A stretch of 64,000 bases of DNA from Sulfitobacter donghicola DSW-25 = KCTC 12864 = JCM 14565. GTDB lineage: Bacteria; Pseudomonadota; Alphaproteobacteria; Rhodobacterales; Rhodobacteraceae. Below, one piece after another: positions 62,092 to 64,000 of the stretch. The notes below the pieces were generated by a model. That model saw only the letters and a program-made list of their open reading frames with translations, was not told the origin of the DNA and made no database searches. The position numbers and the translations under genes were made by a program. Numbering within the stretch: position 1 is the stretch's first letter; each line of letters begins with the position of its first letter. The stretch is taken from positions 1,984,001 to 2,048,000 of the forward strand of contig NZ_JASF01000005.1 of assembly GCF_000622405.1 (NCBI RefSeq), written 5' to 3'.

Positions 62092-62600
62092 GACTTCTCT
62101 TTCTGAATTTGCCGCATGAGGTGATACACTTTTTCAGCATCGTCAATGCGTGAGAATTGCGGAGCACGGGTGGGAAAGGGGTGGCGTTTGCTGCGGCCCG
62201 CACGCCCGAAGACGACAGTGTGTTCGTGATCTGTGGAAATCTTGGTGTTTTTGGTGATCCGGAATTTGCGCAAACTGCGCCCCCGCCACGGATAGAACAA
62301 CCCGATGATCGCCCGCTGATTAGTGAGCGTATAATAGCTATAGCGCCGCGCAACGGTGTCTCGGCAGATCGCATAAAGGGCAAGGGCCATCCCAACAGCG
62401 AAATGGGGCAGGCCAGCCAGCCACATCAATGCCCCCCCAATCGCCGCAAAGCTCATCCAGAGGAGGGCAAAGGCGCTGAACGTCAGGCCAAAGATCATCG
62501 GAATGAAATCGGCCCGAGACATCGCAAACAGAGGTGAGGGGCGGCCCTGCCATAGGATCTCTTCATCGTCGGCCAATATGTCATCCCAAGGGTCATTCAT
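62088..62600 (-). CDS. PH-like membrane protein, paralogue of the edge gene
   Basis: 170 residues. Two membrane spans (~34-52, 55-76) after an acidic N-terminus (DDILADDEEILWQGRPS), then a bPH2-like domain YYTLTNQRAIIG and FYPWRGRSLRKFRI. The same Y-x-LT-x2-RA pattern occurs in the truncated gene at the right edge. Coupled to the downstream dihydroorotase homologue by ATGA. Function unknown. Confidence 0.72.
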   Translation of the reverse strand: MNDPWDDILADDEEILWQGRPSPLFAMSRADFIPMIFGLTFSAFALLWMSFAAIGGALMWLAGLPHFAVGMALALYAICRDTVARRYSYYTLTNQRAIIGLFYPWRGRSLRKFRITKNTKISTDHEHTVVFGRAGRSKRHPFPTRAPQFSRIDDAEKVYHLMRQIQKEKS

Positions 62601-63031
62601 GGTTTTAGACGGGACCGTGCGCTGAGAATTTGTTCTGCGATAGTGGTGGGGTCTTCGACATAGGCGATGCGTAATCGCAGGCTGTTGGTAAGGAAAACAA
62701 CAACAGTCCAGCCCAGCCGTTTACGCACATCAGCAATATCAGCCAATGGAATACGGGCCTCGCCTTCTGGTCCGTGATGGATCAACGCATCAGAACGCAG
62801 GTACCACCGATTTTCACGGGCGGCGCGCCAGCGGGCGGGGTCTTCGAATGCCATGTTATAAGCCACGGCTAGGACAGGCCCCACATACATTGCCTGCCAA
62901 AAACCAGTCGCCGCACCAATCGCCCAACCAACAAGGGCCACAACGACAAGGGTGATCAGCCCCACAATCAGGCTGCGGCGCAAAAAGACGCGCAGCTTGG
63001 GCGCCCAAGCAGCAAGGGCGTCGCTGCTCAT
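62597..63031 (-). CDS. Membrane protein with PH-like tail
   Basis: 144 residues. Two hydrophobic segments (~17-36, 42-60) followed by a soluble part, RWYLRSDALIHHGPEGEARI and IPLADIADVRKRLGW, which resembles bacterial PH domains. It overlaps its neighbours on both sides by ATGA, so it belongs to a tightly coupled operon. No function recognised. Confidence 0.72.
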   Translation of the reverse strand: MSSDALAAWAPKLRVFLRRSLIVGLITLVVVALVGWAIGAATGFWQAMYVGPVLAVAYNMAFEDPARWRAARENRWYLRSDALIHHGPEGEARIPLADIADVRKRLGWTVVVFLTNSLRLRIAYVEDPTTIAEQILSARSRLKP

Positions 63032-63132
63032 CCCGCCATCCAGACCATGCCGCCTGCAACAGCAAAGGCAACAATGAGGGCGATCATCGCAATACGCCCT
63101 GACATTTTCGGGTCAGGTTTGGGTTCGTTCAT
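63028..63132 (-). CDS. 34-residue membrane mini-protein
   Basis: A frame beginning MNEPKPDPKMSGR with a single span (IAMIALIVAFAVAGGMVWM). Both ends overlap neighbouring genes as ATGA (63129-63132 and 63028-63031), which strongly suggests it is translated. Too short for family assignment. Confidence 0.7.
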   Translation of the reverse strand: MNEPKPDPKMSGRIAMIALIVAFAVAGGMVWMAG

Positions 63133-63662
63133 CGAAAAATCCACCAGATTAGGAATAGAAGAAAGATAGCGCCAAATGCGCCAACTGCGCTGCCTAGTTT
63201 TGCACGGCGCGCAGGTTTTGCGGGTTTTGATACGCTGGAATAGGGCGCTGCAGATTTAGCAGCAATTGGCGCGACGGCCATGTCCAGCGGGGGCACCCCA
63301 TAGGTGCCGATTAATGTCAGGTCGGGCGAGGGCGTAAACGAGATGTCTTTCTGATCGCTGACGCTGGAAAAGAGAAACAGAACGTAACCATCCAGTGCCT
63401 CAAGGCGAATGCGGTCACTCTGAACGCTTTTGGCCTCCATACCGTGGCCGTTGATCAGGTAGTCAGGCAGCCCAACGCCCGCGAGATCGGATAGCGCAAA
63501 AAGCTCAACATCATTGTCGGCTACAGGGTGCTTTAAAAGAGCCGAGGCCACGCCGGATTTTGAGGCTTGTTTTAACGCACGTGCCATATCCGCCATGGGC
63601 CGCGAAATCGCAAAGACGCGGATCACACCATGTTCAGTTTGGCGGATGTTAATCGGGGTCAT
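63129..63662 (-). CDS. Tail-anchored protein of unknown function
   Basis: 177 residues. The first ~135 form a soluble mixed domain (TEHGVIRVFAISRPMADMAR, then DGYVLFLFSSVSDQKDISFT). A Lys/Ala/Pro linker is followed by a C-terminal span (AFGAIFLLFLIWWIF), suggesting tail anchoring. Start and stop overlap neighbours as ATGA. No family recognised. Confidence 0.75.
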   Translation of the reverse strand: MTPINIRQTEHGVIRVFAISRPMADMARALKQASKSGVASALLKHPVADNDVELFALSDLAGVGLPDYLINGHGMEAKSVQSDRIRLEALDGYVLFLFSSVSDQKDISFTPSPDLTLIGTYGVPPLDMAVAPIAAKSAAPYSSVSKPAKPARRAKLGSAVGAFGAIFLLFLIWWIFR

Positions 63663-64000
63663 GACACCCCCGTTTCATTTAAATGAGGCAACAGAGCCTC
63701 TGCTGTTTCTATATAGTCAAAGCCGATAGGAGCTGATTTTGCATTTCCATTGTGCAGGAACCCCACGCTGGGCGGCACGGTTTGCCTCAGTGTCGGGGGA
63801 GTCATCGCGCTGGGTGGATAGGCTTTGGCGTGGGTTTCGGTTTCGCTCACACGGAAAAACAAGGCCCGTTTGTCCGTTAGCGCGTATCTGGTGGCTTTGT
63901 AGGTTTTTAGTTGCTGCAATGTTGCCCTAGCGGGGATGATGATCAGCAACGCGGGGAGGATCAGCAGCCACATATCGCCCTGTGACCCTGTGGTGAAGAT
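63659..64000 (-). CDS. PH-like membrane protein, 5' end outside window
   Basis: The frame stays open from its stop at 63659 to the right edge; an ATG at 63973 is internal unless upstream sequence shows otherwise. Visible part: a hydrophobic span WLLILPALLIIIPARAT, then YKATRYALTDKRALFFRVSE, the same pattern as in the gene at 62088-62600. Partial; unknown function. Confidence 0.65.
   Translation of the reverse strand: MFTTGSQGDMWLLILPALLIIIPARATLQQLKTYKATRYALTDKRALFFRVSETETHAKAYPPSAMTPPTLRQTVPPSVGFLHNGNAKSAPIGFDYIETAEALLPHLNETGVS

Noticed and set aside
1..64000. Mobile elements, CRISPR arrays, rRNA and tRNA genes
   Set aside because: No transposase motifs, no evenly spaced direct repeats, and no cloverleaf-like segments were seen. 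A tRNAscan or Infernal run would settle the RNA part.

Overview
The window looks like chromosomal DNA of a marine Rhodobacteraceae (Roseobacter-group) alphaproteobacterium. Evidence: a smo/mtl-type polyol ABC operon, hemP with a Rhodobacteraceae-type Cys-rich partner, the SDR-uvrC-pgsA-moaD-moaE order, a homogentisate cluster carrying DUF2783, a COG0523 GTPase, and frequent ATGA start/stop overlaps. GC is moderate. I see no rRNA, tRNA, CRISPR array, insertion sequence or prophage, and base and codon use look even throughout.

Layout. (1) 1-1298: 3' part of cysG. (2) 1375-11584: a polyol locus. A SmoEFGK-type ABC importer, a mannitol-2-dehydrogenase-family enzyme and a zinc dehydrogenase lie on the minus strand, then a LacI regulator, and divergently a PfkB kinase and a PF08013 protein. 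The last three enzyme families match the D-altritol > D-tagatose > tagatose-6-P > fructose-6-P route described in Agrobacterium. (3) 11693-15101: an AdoCbl riboswitch reading leftward into a tiny ORF, a DUF1636 protein and a FecCD-type ABC importer. (4) 15532-17974: hemP with a coupled Cys-rich protein, a COG0523 metallochaperone behind a Zur-like palindrome, and DUF6525. (5) 18173-24970: a PhoX-like protein behind a Pho-box-like repeat, then an imelysin / di-haem oxidoreductase / imelysin / DUF1513 iron operon with a RirA-type site. (6) 25091-34920: a sulfatase, and a leftward aromatic cluster (homogentisate dioxygenase, small membrane protein, fumarylacetoacetase, MBL protein, FAD hydroxylase, DUF2783, maleylacetoacetate isomerase, intradiol dioxygenase pair) with a divergent MarR regulator. 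(7) 34946-39224: copper chaperones, a Deg-type protease and a divergent two-component system. (8) 39296-46358: oxidoreductase, DMT exporter, CoxG-like protein, ABC-2 exporter, SohB-type peptidase, a zinc-ribbon mini-protein, Ca/Na antiporter, pteridine-reductase-like SDR. (9) 46359-50460: an AT-rich spacer with two tandem DnaA boxes, then uvrC, pgsA, moaD, moaE and a universal stress protein. (10) 50468-57278: OmpA-like protein, ubiA, rsmE, GNAT, membrane protein, gshA. (11) 57285-59505: small membrane proteins and a GbsR-type regulator with three identical palindromic operators. (12) 59520-64000: a leftward operon of small membrane proteins, a dihydroorotase homologue lacking its catalytic residues (PyrC'/PyrX type), plsY and a secreted protein.

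The items most worth following are the GbsR three-operator circuit, the degenerate dihydroorotase, the riboswitch operon with its small ORF, the composite homogentisate/intradiol cluster, and the tandem DnaA boxes. All functional names rest on motif and family recognition by eye; no database search was run.
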